Positions 56,451 to 64,000 of a stretch of DNA of 64,000 bases are shown one piece after another. Under the pieces are notes generated by a model that saw only the letters and a list, made by a program, of their open reading frames with translations, was not told the origin of the DNA and did not search any database. The stretch is from Shimia gijangensis (GTDB lineage: Bacteria > Pseudomonadota > Alphaproteobacteria > Rhodobacterales > Rhodobacteraceae). Each line of letters begins with the position of its first letter. Within the stretch, counting starts at the first letter, position 1. A program made the translations under genes and the position numbers. The stretch covers positions 1 through 64,000 of the forward strand of contig NZ_FQZQ01000011.1 in assembly GCF_900142085.1 (NCBI RefSeq), read 5' to 3'.

Positions 56451-57203
56451 CTACAGTTCTCCACCCGAAACCTGAAGCATTTGACCACGGTAGCTGTCGG
56501 AATTAGGGCCGCAGATGAACATCGCCGCCTCGGCCACCTCTTCTGGGGTGATCAGACGCCCGTGGGGGTTTACGCCCACCATCAGCTGGCGCGCTTCGGC
56601 CTCAGACAGGCCCGTGCGTTTCATGATCTTCTGGGTGTTGTCGGTCACGATGTCGGTGTCGACATATGCGGGGCACAGCGAGTTGAACGTGAAGGGCTTG
56701 TCCGCGTAATCTGCAGACAGACATTTGATCAGCCCGTTCATGGCGTGTTTGGAGGCGCCATAACAGGGCGCACCCTTGAGGCCGCGCAAACCTGCAATGG
56801 ATGAGACGGCAATGACACGGCCCCAATCGGTTGTGACCATGGATTTCAGGCACTCACGAATTGTCAGAAACGTACCATCAATGTTGATGCCCATCATAAA
56901 GCGCCACTCTTCAAGCGTGGACTTGTGCAAGGCTCGGCCCTCGGCGATGCCTGCGTTGGCGACACAAATCTGGATTGGGCCACGAGCCGCAACCGCAGAT
57001 GCCACGCCGTCAACGACCGAAGCCTCATCCGAAACGTCCATTTGCAGTGCGTGCAGACCGTTGCCTGCGACGTCTTGCAGAACATCGGCGCGACGGCCTG
57101 TGATGGTCACCTGCGCCCCTGCCTTGGCCAGATCGCGGGCAATGGCGAGGCCAATGCCCGTGCCGCCGCCGGTGACCAATGCGTGTTTCCCTTGCAAATG
57201 CAT
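56451..57203 (-). CDS. Short-chain dehydrogenase/reductase
   Basis: 250 residues. Rossmann NAD(P) motif TGGGTGIGLAIA (11-22), NAG at 83-85, catalytic serine in VSSIAGL (134-135), and the Y148-x-x-x-K152 pair in CYGASKHAM. The closing PEEVAEAAMFICGPNSDSYRG and QMLQVSGGEL are typical of classical SDRs, such as 3-hydroxybutyrate or 3-hydroxyacyl dehydrogenases. The substrate is not determined. Divergent from the MBL gene across a 148-base region with two palindromes. Confidence 0.85.
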   Translation of the reverse strand: MHLQGKHALVTGGGTGIGLAIARDLAKAGAQVTITGRRADVLQDVAGNGLHALQMDVSDEASVVDGVASAVAARGPIQICVANAGIAEGRALHKSTLEEWRFMMGINIDGTFLTIRECLKSMVTTDWGRVIAVSSIAGLRGLKGAPCYGASKHAMNGLIKCLSADYADKPFTFNSLCPAYVDTDIVTDNTQKIMKRTGLSEAEARQLMVGVNPHGRLITPEEVAEAAMFICGPNSDSYRGQMLQVSGGEL

Positions 57204-57231
57204 GATGTCTCTCCCTGTTTTGAAGCAGCGT

Positions 57232-57249
57232 ACATACTACGCAGTATGT
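57232..57249. promoter_or_regulatory. ACATACT-N4-AGTATGT operator-like palindrome
   Basis: Perfect seven-base arms around ACGC, 29 bases before the dehydrogenase start on the minus strand. The form resembles TetR-family operators; no TetR gene is in the window. Confidence 0.5.
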
Positions 57250-57290
57250 TTCAAGTCGCGCCGTGCCGTCACTTGGCGTCATTATTATTT

Positions 57291-57306
57291 ATTCACATTT
57301 GTGAAT
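57291..57306. promoter_or_regulatory. ATTCACA-TT-TGTGAAT operator-like palindrome
   Basis: Perfect seven-base arms with a two-base centre, 45 bases before the MBL start. A TATGGAT box (57315-57321), a possible -10, follows closely, so the palindrome would overlap the promoter. Confidence 0.45.
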
Positions 57307-57351
57307 TTGTTTACTATGGATAGGTCAAGCATTGCACAGAAGGGATTCGAC

Positions 57352-58305
57352 ATGGCGCGATTTGCAGGTTTGGCGGCGGTTTTGGCTGTGATGGGCAGTA
57401 TAGCAGCAGCAAGCGAAGACATCGCTGACCAGTATCCGCAATCGGAACTGTACGCAAAACCCGTCGAAGTGATCCCGCATGTGTTCTCGGCCATTGGGGC
57501 CACGGCACCACCGACCTATGAGAACTCAGGCCACAACAACAACCTGTCCTTCATCGTGACCGATGAAGGCGTGGTGGTTGTGAACGGCGGCGCCTCGGCG
57601 CGTTTGGCGGCGGCCCTGCACGACGAGATCAAAGCCGTGACGGATCAAGCGGTCGTGCTGGTGATCAATGAGAACGGGCAGGGGCATGCCATGCTCGGCA
57701 ATTCCTACTGGGTGGATCAAGGCGTCGATATTCTGGCCCATGTGGACGCCATCGCCGCCTTTACCGAAGAGGCGGATTTCATTCTGCAAGGCATGGAACG
57801 TTATAATCGTGACAAGGCCGAGGGGACGCGCACCGTGACGCCGAACCTTAGCTTTGAAAGTGAATACAAGGTGACCTTGGGCGGTGTCGAAATTCACGCA
57901 ATGCATATGGGGCCAGCCCATGATCCAGGTGACACGCAGGTCTGGTTGCCGCAGTGGGGTATGTTGATTGCCGGAGACATCGCCTTTCACGAGCGCATGC
58001 TGCCGATCTTTGAAGGTATCTGCACCAGCTGTTGGATTGAAACATGGGAGACCAAATTGGAACCGCTGGCGCCAACCTATCTGATCCCCGGTCATGGCCA
58101 TCCAACCAATCTGGCGCAGGTGCGTCGGTACACCCATGATTATCTTGTTGATCTGCGAGAAAAAATTGGGACGCATATCGAAGAGGGCGGTGATTTGTCG
58201 ACGGCCTACTATGTCGATCAGGAGCGTTGGAAGGGGTTGGATACTTTCGAAGAGTTGGCCACCAAAAACGCAGGTCGCGTCTTTGAAGAGATGGAATGGG
58301 AGTGA
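57352..58305 (+). CDS. MBL-fold metallo-hydrolase-like exported protein with degenerate metal site
   Basis: 317 residues from the ATG at 57352 (AAGGGA six bases before); longer frames exist upstream but are non-coding. A signal peptide (MARFAGLAAVLAVMGSIAAA) suggests a periplasmic site. The fold is recognisable: NLSFIVTDEGVVVVNGG, GPAHDPGDTQVWLP (metal histidine), LIAGDIAFHERM (metal aspartate) and LIPGHGHPT (late histidine). The usual HxHxDH is replaced by NENGQGHAMLGN, so part of the first metal site is missing. Possibly a quinoprotein-relay type protein; enzymatic activity is uncertain. Confidence 0.82.
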   Translation: MARFAGLAAVLAVMGSIAAASEDIADQYPQSELYAKPVEVIPHVFSAIGATAPPTYENSGHNNNLSFIVTDEGVVVVNGGASARLAAALHDEIKAVTDQAVVLVINENGQGHAMLGNSYWVDQGVDILAHVDAIAAFTEEADFILQGMERYNRDKAEGTRTVTPNLSFESEYKVTLGGVEIHAMHMGPAHDPGDTQVWLPQWGMLIAGDIAFHERMLPIFEGICTSCWIETWETKLEPLAPTYLIPGHGHPTNLAQVRRYTHDYLVDLREKIGTHIEEGGDLSTAYYVDQERWKGLDTFEELATKNAGRVFEEMEWE

Positions 58306-58484
58306 TCTCGCGCGCCAAGAAACCGTGATGCGGCGCAGTGTCCGCTTGCCTTTGGGCGCATAACCGACCATAGCCGATTTCATGTCTGTCGATTTGTTCA
58401 TGTCTGTGACGCAGCCGGTTTTTCAAAACCGGTGTTTCGGGGTGGTGAAAGACGTCAGATTTTGCACAAAAAGTGACTGTTAAA

Positions 58485-58937
58485 ATGACGCGCTGGTTGG
58501 ATATCCCTCCGGTGTGGCTTGCCTGTTGCCTTGCTCTGGCATGGTGTCAGGCCGCATTTTTTCCGCTTGGGCTCAGCCTTGGCGGGATTGGGGCGGATTT
58601 TGTCGGAGGCATCCTTGTGGGAGGGGGTGTTATCCTGATCGCGCTGGCCGCGAGCGAAATGCGCCGTCAAAAAACCACCATCATTCCTCACCAAGACGCA
58701 GACCGGCTGGTGCAAAGCGGGATCTTCTCGCGGTCGCGCAACCCGATCTACCTTGGGGACGCCCTGATCCTTTTGGGGCTGATCCTGTATTGGGATGCGG
58801 TGTTGTCGTTGCCTTTAGTGCCGGTGTTTGTCTGGATAATCGAAAAACGTTTCGTGATCCCGGAAGAAAACCGGCTACGGATCAAGTTTCGGGCCAATTT
58901 TGCCCGTTACTGCGAAAAGGTGCGCCGGTGGGTTTGA
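58485..58937 (+). CDS. Isoprenylcysteine carboxyl methyltransferase-like membrane protein
   Basis: 150 residues from the ATG at 58485 (a GTG at 58473 adds four). Several membrane segments (PPVWLACCLALAWCQAAFF, GILVGGGVILIALAA, YLGDALILLGLILYWDAVL). The conserved cofactor region is GIFSRSRNPIYLGDALILL, and EENRLRIKFRANFARYCEKV is the C-terminal loop, as in ICMT/PEMT-type proteins. Bacterial members often have unknown substrates. No close partner genes. Confidence 0.8.
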   Translation: MTRWLDIPPVWLACCLALAWCQAAFFPLGLSLGGIGADFVGGILVGGGVILIALAASEMRRQKTTIIPHQDADRLVQSGIFSRSRNPIYLGDALILLGLILYWDAVLSLPLVPVFVWIIEKRFVIPEENRLRIKFRANFARYCEKVRRWV

Positions 58938-58952
58938 GGGTGAAACAACAAA

Positions 58953-58975
58953 ATATCACTTTAGGATATCACTTT
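58953..58975 (+). repeat. Direct repeat ATATCACTTT upstream of pntA
   Basis: Two copies of ATATCACTTT, 13 bases apart, about 100 bases before the pntA start. A possible activator site; significance unknown. Confidence 0.3.
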
Positions 58976-59072
58976 GCTTGTGCAGCAATGAAGGTCGCGA
59001 TAAAACATTGTGCAAGTGCAGCATGGCTTGCGCGCAATAATCTTACTCTTTGACTGAAGGGGGATACCAAAC

Positions 59073-60644
59073 GTGAAGATCGGAACACCAAAAGAGGTGT
59101 TTGACGGAGAAAACCGGGTCGCGATGACGCCGGACTCTGCCAAGCAGCTTATGAAACTGGGCTACGAGTGTGCCATTGAAAGCGGTGCGGGGGCCAATGC
59201 TGGCTTTTCGGACGCAGTTTACAAGGACGCAGGCGTCGAGGTCATCAAGACCCCGGCTGCGCTTTGGAAAAATGTCGACATTGTCGCCAAGGTTCGCCAG
59301 CCAAATGAAACAGAACTGAAGCGTCTGACCAAAGATAAGACGCTGATTTCGTTCTTCAATCCTGCTGGAAACGAAGATGGCATGGAGGCCGCCAAGGCCA
59401 AAGGTGCCAACGTGATCGCCATGGAAATGGTGCCGCGTATCTCTCGTGCCCAAAAGATGGACGCGCTGTCGTCGATGGCCAATATCGCGGGTTACCGCGC
59501 CGTTATTGAAGCAGGCAACAACTTTGGCCGCTTCTTTACCGGGCAGATCACAGCTGCGGGTAAAGTACCGCCAGCCAAGGTTCTGGTTGTGGGCGCGGGC
59601 GTGGCCGGATTGGCCGCGATCGGCACCTCGACATCGCTTGGGGCGATCACTCTGGCGTTCGATGTGCGCCCCGAAGTGGCCGAACAGGTCGAATCAATGG
59701 GCGCTGAATTTGTCTATCTCGACTTTGAAGAAGAACAAGCCGACGGTGCCGCGACTGGCGGATACGCTTCTGTATCCTCCCCTGAGTTCCGCGAAGCACA
59801 GCTTGCGAAGTTCCTGGAACTGGCCCCTGAAGTCGACATCGTGATCACCACGGCCCTTATTCCGAACCGCGAAGCGCCGGAACTGTGGACCGAAGAGATG
59901 GTGAAAGCCATGAAGCCGGGCTCGGTCATTGTTGACTTGGCGGCGGAAAAAGGCGGCAACTGTAAGCTGACCGTTATGGACGAGAAGATCGTGACCGAGA
60001 ATGGCGTGACCATTGTTGGCTACACTGACTTCCCGTCGCGCATGGCTGCTCAGGCGTCGACACTTTATGCGACCAACATTCGTCATATGATGACCGACCT
60101 GACCCCTGAAAAGGACGGTCAGATCAATCACGACATGGAAGACGACGTCATTCGCGGGTCCACTGTGACATTCGAAGGTGACATCACCTTCCCACCCCCC
60201 CCTCCGAAGGTGGCAGCGATTGCAGCCAAGCCCAAGGAAGTGGTGCCGGAATTGACACCAGAAGAAAAGCGCGCAGCCGAAGTGGCCGCGTTCAAAGCGC
60301 AAACCAAACAGCAGGTCACCCTGTTGGCCGTGGGTGGCGCATTGTTGCTGGGGGTCGGTCTTATTGCGCCAGCCAGCTTTATGCAGCACTTTATCGTGTT
60401 TGTGCTGGCCGTGTTCGTGGGCTTCCAGGTGATCTGGGGTGTTGCGCACTCGTTGCACACACCGCTGATGGCGGTGACCAACGCGATTTCGTCGATCATT
60501 ATTCTGGGCGCCCTGATGCAAATCGGGTCGAGCAGCTTCGTGGTCATCCTGCTTGCCGCGCTTTCGGTCTTTATGGCCGGGATCAACATTTTCGGCGGCT
60601 TCCTCGTGACACGGCGCATGCTCGCCATGTTCCAGAAATCGTAA
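59073..60644 (+). CDS. pntA: NAD(P) transhydrogenase subunit alpha PntA (fused form)
   Basis: 523 residues from a GTG at 59073 (GAAGGGGG upstream). Combines the NAD(H)-binding domain I (about 1-375) and the domain II membrane part (about 410-523). [38 protein letters not shown], the dinucleotide loop [15 protein letters not shown] and [14 protein letters not shown] are present. A proline-rich link (TFPPPPPK) joins the domains. The membrane enzyme couples proton influx to NADPH formation. pntB follows after 13 bases. Confidence 0.96.
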   Translation: MKIGTPKEVFDGENRVAMTPDSAKQLMKLGYECAIESGAGANAGFSDAVYKDAGVEVIKTPAALWKNVDIVAKVRQPNETELKRLTKDKTLISFFNPAGNEDGMEAAKAKGANVIAMEMVPRISRAQKMDALSSMANIAGYRAVIEAGNNFGRFFTGQITAAGKVPPAKVLVVGAGVAGLAAIGTSTSLGAITLAFDVRPEVAEQVESMGAEFVYLDFEEEQADGAATGGYASVSSPEFREAQLAKFLELAPEVDIVITTALIPNREAPELWTEEMVKAMKPGSVIVDLAAEKGGNCKLTVMDEKIVTENGVTIVGYTDFPSRMAAQASTLYATNIRHMMTDLTPEKDGQINHDMEDDVIRGSTVTFEGDITFPPPPPKVAAIAAKPKEVVPELTPEEKRAAEVAAFKAQTKQQVTLLAVGGALLLGVGLIAPASFMQHFIVFVLAVFVGFQVIWGVAHSLHTPLMAVTNAISSIIILGALMQIGSSSFVVILLAALSVFMAGINIFGGFLVTRRMLAMFQKS

Positions 60645-60657
60645 GGGGGTCAGGATA

Positions 60658-62115
60658 ATGGAATTCGGATTTACCACTGCTGCATATGTAGTTGCAGCTG
60701 TTCTTTTCATCCTCTCGCTGGGCGGTCTTTCGGGACAGGAAAGCGCGAAACGCGCCGTATGGTACGGTATTGTCGGCATGGGTCTCGCGGTGTTTGCCAC
60801 GCTTATCGGACCCGGTGCGGGTCTGTGGTGGCTGTCGGTCATCCTGATCGCAGCCGGCGGCATGATTGGGTATCAACTGGCCTCAAAGGTCGAGATGACC
60901 CAGATGCCGGAGCTTGTGGCAGGCATGCACGCGCTGGTTGGTCTGGCGGCTGTGTTCGTCGGCTACAACGCACATTTTGAGCTGGGCAATGTCATGTCGA
61001 TGAGCCCGGATGGCACACTGCCTTTGTCCAAGGAACTGGCGGTAGGCCTTGATGGTTTTGCAGCATTGCTGGCCAAGAAAGAAGGCGTTGAGATTAACAT
61101 CCTTCGTGTTGAAGCTTCGCTTGGCATCTGGATCGGTGCAGTGACCTTCACCGGCTCTGTGATTGCCTATGGCAAGCTGTCGGGCAAGGTAACATCAAAC
61201 GCAACCAAACTGCCCGGCGGTCACTTGCTGAACGCAACTGCCGCGGCTGTCTCGGTGCTGTGTCTGATTTGGTACCTCAGCTCGGGCGCTATTCTGCCTC
61301 TGGTTATCCTGACCATTGCAGCCTTGTTTATCGGTTATCACCTGATCATGGGCATCGGTGGTGCGGACATGCCGGTGGTTGTGTCGATGCTGAACTCGTA
61401 TTCGGGCTGGGCCGCGGCGGCGATTGGCTTCTCGCTTGGCAACGACCTGTTGATCGTTGTGGGCGCGCTTGTGGGCTCGTCCGGTGCGATCCTGTCATAC
61501 ATCATGTGTAAGGCGATGAACCGCTCGTTCGTCAGCGTGATCCTTGGTGGGTTTGGCGGAACAGCCGGACCACAGATGGAAGTCGAAGGTGAGCAAATCG
61601 CAATTGATGCCGAAGGCGTTGCGACCTCTCTGGAGGAAGCGGACAGCGTCATCATCATCCCAGGCTACGGTATGGCTGTGGCGCAAGCTCAGCAGAACGT
61701 TGCTGAGCTGACACGTCGTTTGCGTGCCAAAGGCAAAGAGGTTCGCTTTGCGATCCACCCTGTTGCTGGTCGTCTGCCGGGGCACATGAACGTGCTCTTG
61801 GCCGAAGCCAAGGTGCCGTATGACATCGTGATGGAGATGGACGAGATCAACGACGACTTCCCGACAACGGACGTCGCCATTGTGATCGGGTCAAACGACA
61901 TCGTGAACCCGGCAGCACAGGACGATCCCAACAGCCCCATCGCCGGCATGCCGGTTTTGGAATGCTGGAAGGCGAAACAGGTGTTCGTGTCAAAACGTGG
62001 TCAGGGTACCGGCTATTCCGGCATCGAGAACCCGTTGTTCTTTAAAGAGAACACGCGCATGTTCTATGGTGACGCGAAACAGTCACTGGACAGCCTGTTG
62101 AACCTGATCAGCTGA
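60658..62115 (+). CDS. pntB: NAD(P) transhydrogenase subunit beta PntB
   Basis: 485 residues. About eight membrane segments in the first 270 residues ([19 protein letters not shown] onwards), with [19 protein letters not shown] as a conserved proton-channel helix. The C-terminal NADP(H) domain III has [60 protein letters not shown] and the final [16 protein letters not shown]. Pairs with PntA. A strong terminator follows the stop. Confidence 0.97.
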   Translation: MEFGFTTAAYVVAAVLFILSLGGLSGQESAKRAVWYGIVGMGLAVFATLIGPGAGLWWLSVILIAAGGMIGYQLASKVEMTQMPELVAGMHALVGLAAVFVGYNAHFELGNVMSMSPDGTLPLSKELAVGLDGFAALLAKKEGVEINILRVEASLGIWIGAVTFTGSVIAYGKLSGKVTSNATKLPGGHLLNATAAAVSVLCLIWYLSSGAILPLVILTIAALFIGYHLIMGIGGADMPVVVSMLNSYSGWAAAAIGFSLGNDLLIVVGALVGSSGAILSYIMCKAMNRSFVSVILGGFGGTAGPQMEVEGEQIAIDAEGVATSLEEADSVIIIPGYGMAVAQAQQNVAELTRRLRAKGKEVRFAIHPVAGRLPGHMNVLLAEAKVPYDIVMEMDEINDDFPTTDVAIVIGSNDIVNPAAQDDPNSPIAGMPVLECWKAKQVFVSKRGQGTGYSGIENPLFFKENTRMFYGDAKQSLDSLLNLIS

Positions 62116-62135
62116 ATTTGATCGTACATGTTTGG

Positions 62136-62165
62136 AAAAGGCGCTCCGGTCGGGGCGCCTTTTTC
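62136..62165 (+). terminator. Strong intrinsic terminator after pntB
   Basis: Stem AAAAGGCGC / GCGCCTTTT extended by inner pairs (TCC with GGG), four-base loop, followed by T residues. It ends the pntAB operon 50 bases past the stop. Confidence 0.9.
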
Positions 62166-62188
62166 TATTACAGGATCAGGTTGAAAAA

Positions 62189-62262
62189 GGGGCTCTGCCC
62201 CTCGCGCGGCCTTTGCGAGCAAAGGCACCGTTCACCCCGGGATATTTCTGACCAGATGATGG
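62189..62262 (+). repeat. Intergenic repeat, copy A (about 75 bp)
   Basis: Begins with GGGGC-TCT-GCCCC, then GCGAGCAAAG, CACCG, ACCCCG, a TATTT stretch and CCAGATGATG. It matches, block by block, the inverted copy at 25752-25828. It lies between the pntB terminator and the end of waaA. Confidence 0.65.
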
Positions 62263-62286
62263 ACTGGGACGCGCGCCGGCCGGATA

Positions 62287-63564
62287 CTATTTTATGAGGC
62301 CGATCAACTTCTGGACGACAGCTCCACGTGCATTTTTGGCACCTGTCACAAAGGTTTTCGCGTTTGTTTGCAAAACCGCCAGCTGAGCAGAGCCAAACAA
62401 GTCTGAGACCGTCTGGCCAAGTGCTCTCCCATCCTGAACCTCTTGGCAAGCGTTAGCTGCGTGCATCTCAGTATAGGCCAGTTCAAAGTTGGCATAATGA
62501 GGCCCGTGAAGAACGGCGCAGTCAAAATGGGCAGGCTCATAAGGGTTATGTCCGCCAACGGTGGTAAATGAGCCTGCGATGAACACAATCGGAGCGAGGC
62601 TGTACCAGAGGCCGGTTTCCCCCAAAGTGTCTGCAAGGTAGATTTGCGTTTGTCCGGTTATCGGTTGCGCTTTGCTGCGCCGGGCAACCGTCCAGCCTTC
62701 AGCCCTGAGGAGCGCTTCGACCGCGTCGCCGCGTTCGGGGTGCCGCGGCGCGAGGATCAGAAGGGCGTCCGGCGATTTGGCAGTGACGATGCGATGTGCC
62801 GCGCTGATGTCAGCTTCTTCGCCATCGTGGCTGGAGCTGGCGACCCAAAGGGGGCGGCCTGAAAGGTTGGATTCAAGTGTCTGGGCGGCAGCGTGATCCA
62901 CGGGTTGCGCGGCGGCTGCAGCCTTCATGTCTCCGGTGACGGCCAGTTGATCAGGCAACACGCCAAGGCTTTGCAGAGCAGTGCGCGTGCCATCGGTTTG
63001 CGTCATGATGGCGTCAAACCGGATCAGCAGAGATCGCGCTGTGTCTGGTTTTTTCTGCCATTGTTTCAAAGAACTTGCCGACAATCGGGCATTGATCAAC
63101 GCCAATGGGATGCCACGTGCGTGGGCCATGACAATCTGGTTTGGCCAAATCTCGCTTTCAACAAACACGGCCAGATCGGGGTGCCAGTGATCCAGAAACC
63201 GGCGTGTGGCCTGTGGTGTGTCGAGGGGAGAAAACTGATGAAGGACACCATGAGAGAGACGTTGAGCCGCGAGATCTGCGGCTGAGGACGTGGTGGTCGT
63301 GACCAGAACCTGAACGCCTGTGGCAGTGATATCCTGCACCAGATCCAGAATTGACAGAAATTCACCAACGCTGACTGCGTGCATCCAGATCAAGCGGCCT
63401 GAGGGGCGCGGAAGAGAGGCGTGGCCAGAGCGTTCGTCAAAGCGTTCAGCCGGGCCATTTCGCGCCTCAAACCGTTTGCGCGCAGTTCGTTTCGCGATGG
63501 GGGCACCCAGCGCGGTCAGCAGGCGATAAAGCTGGTAGGTTAATGTGAGTGGCGCCGGGGCCAT
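62287..63564 (-). CDS. waaA: 3-deoxy-D-manno-octulosonic acid (Kdo) transferase
   Basis: 425 residues. Inner-membrane-bound GT30 enzyme adding Kdo to the lipid A precursor from CMP-Kdo. The N-terminal membrane-near segment is LTYQLYRLLTALGAPIAKR. WMHAVSVGEFLS and ESEIWPNQIVMAHARGI are GT30 signatures, followed by ASSSHDGEEADI, APRHPERGDAVE and GGHNPYEPAHFDCAVLHGP. Complete. The start overlaps the moaA stop (TAATG), so it is coupled to the upstream gene. Confidence 0.94.
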   Translation of the reverse strand: MAPAPLTLTYQLYRLLTALGAPIAKRTARKRFEARNGPAERFDERSGHASLPRPSGRLIWMHAVSVGEFLSILDLVQDITATGVQVLVTTTTSSAADLAAQRLSHGVLHQFSPLDTPQATRRFLDHWHPDLAVFVESEIWPNQIVMAHARGIPLALINARLSASSLKQWQKKPDTARSLLIRFDAIMTQTDGTRTALQSLGVLPDQLAVTGDMKAAAAAQPVDHAAAQTLESNLSGRPLWVASSSHDGEEADISAAHRIVTAKSPDALLILAPRHPERGDAVEALLRAEGWTVARRSKAQPITGQTQIYLADTLGETGLWYSLAPIVFIAGSFTTVGGHNPYEPAHFDCAVLHGPHYANFELAYTEMHAANACQEVQDGRALGQTVSDLFGSAQLAVLQTNAKTFVTGAKNARGAVVQKLIGLIK

Positions 63565-64000
63565 TAGCCACCTGTGTGGCTCATATGGCGTGACATCTGC
63601 CCATCCACCCTTTGACGCGAATAGTCAAAGTCGTGGCCCTTGGGTTTCAAAGCAATCGCGGCGCGAATGGCTTCTTCCAGCTTGCCTTCTCCCTCGGCAT
63701 TGTCACGCAAAGCGCCACGCAGGTCGGCCATGTCTTCTTGTCCCAGACACATGAACAGCTGGCCGGTGCAGGTCAGGCGCACACGGTTGCAGCTTTCGCA
63801 GAAGTTATGGGTCAAGGGCGTGATAAAGCCAACTTTCTGGCCGGTTTCTTCAAGCCGCACATAGCGTGCAGGCCCACCGGTCCGGTCGGGCAGGTCGGTC
63901 AGCGTATAGGTTTCGGCCAGGGTGGCGCGCAAATCTTTCAGGGGCCAGTATTGATCCAGACGGTTTTCTTCGCCCATTTCGCCCATTGGCATGACTTCGA
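63564..64000 (-). CDS. moaA: GTP 3',8-cyclase MoaA, C-terminal part (runs off the window)
   Basis: Only the last 145 or so codons are present; the gene continues past base 64000. The second iron-sulfur cluster is visible in [21 protein letters not shown] (three cysteines: CESC and the later C). The protein ends in the conserved MSHTGG; the terminal double glycine contacts the active site. Upstream residues EVMPMGEM are the usual conserved block. It is the radical-SAM enzyme of molybdenum cofactor synthesis. The waaA start overlaps its stop. Confidence 0.93.
   Translation of the reverse strand, partial: EVMPMGEMGEENRLDQYWPLKDLRATLAETYTLTDLPDRTGGPARYVRLEETGQKVGFITPLTHNFCESCNRVRLTCTGQLFMCLGQEDMADLRGALRDNAEGEGKLEEAIRAAIALKPKGHDFDYSRQRVDGQMSRHMSHTGG

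Overview
The window is a chromosomal segment of an alphaproteobacterium, most probably a Roseobacter-group member of the Rhodobacteraceae. The evidence is the division and cell wall (dcw) gene order with small DUF2484 genes between murC and murB, the long FtsZ linker ending in an [12 protein letters not shown] peptide, a CobS/CobT cobaltochelatase, TRAP transporters, a Hint-domain RTX protein and a fused PntA. The DNA is GC-rich with short intergenic gaps. No rRNA, tRNA, CRISPR array, insertion sequence or prophage was recognised.

Layout. 1-1.4 kb: a tetratricopeptide gene with seven near-identical 126-bp units and a damaged or missing 5' end. 1.6-18 kb: the dcw cluster, murD, then three opposite-strand genes (outer-membrane barrel, HI0933-type flavoprotein, sulfotransferase), then ftsW-murG-murC, an APC permease, two tandem DUF2484 genes, murB-ddl-ftsQ-ftsA-ftsZ. 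18-21.7 kb: lpxC, bamD and recN. 21.7-29.5 kb: a CLC-type channel, a DUF427 protein, aminopeptidase P, cobT, cobS and an exported MsrB.

29.7-37 kb: a LysR regulator and a seven-gene unit: a YcsI/DUF1445 protein, a three-part TRAP transporter and pxpABC (5-oxoprolinase). The enzyme set is that of the Bacillus subtilis ycsF-kip operon, but a TRAP transporter and a LysR regulator replace the NRAMP-like transporter and the IclR-type regulator. Next to it lies a decayed membrane-anchored metallo-beta-lactamase pseudogene with an in-frame stop, a frameshift and a lost 3' end.

38-46.8 kb: J-domain protein, BolA, DUF4177 protein, thioesterase, GNAT, gatB, two unknowns and pepN. 47-51 kb: glcB (malate synthase G), a frameshifted SnoaL-like gene, a GlcG-like gene and a class I amidotransferase. 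The palindrome CGGTATACCG lies upstream of both glcB and the GlcG gene. 51-58.9 kb: a Hint/RTX secreted protein, kynA, kynU, a YjbR protein, a short-chain dehydrogenase divergent from an atypical metallo-hydrolase, and a small membrane methyltransferase-like protein. 59-64 kb: pntA-pntB, waaA and the 3' part of moaA, which runs off the right edge.

Most interesting points: the rewired 5-oxoproline operon and the adjacent decayed gene, the shared operator-like palindrome of glcB and glcG, paired palindromes in the divergent 57.2-57.35 kb region, a consensus DnaA box between ftsA and ftsZ, a 16-bp perfect palindrome after ftsZ, and two inverted copies of an approximately 75-bp intergenic repeat at 25.75 and 62.19 kb.
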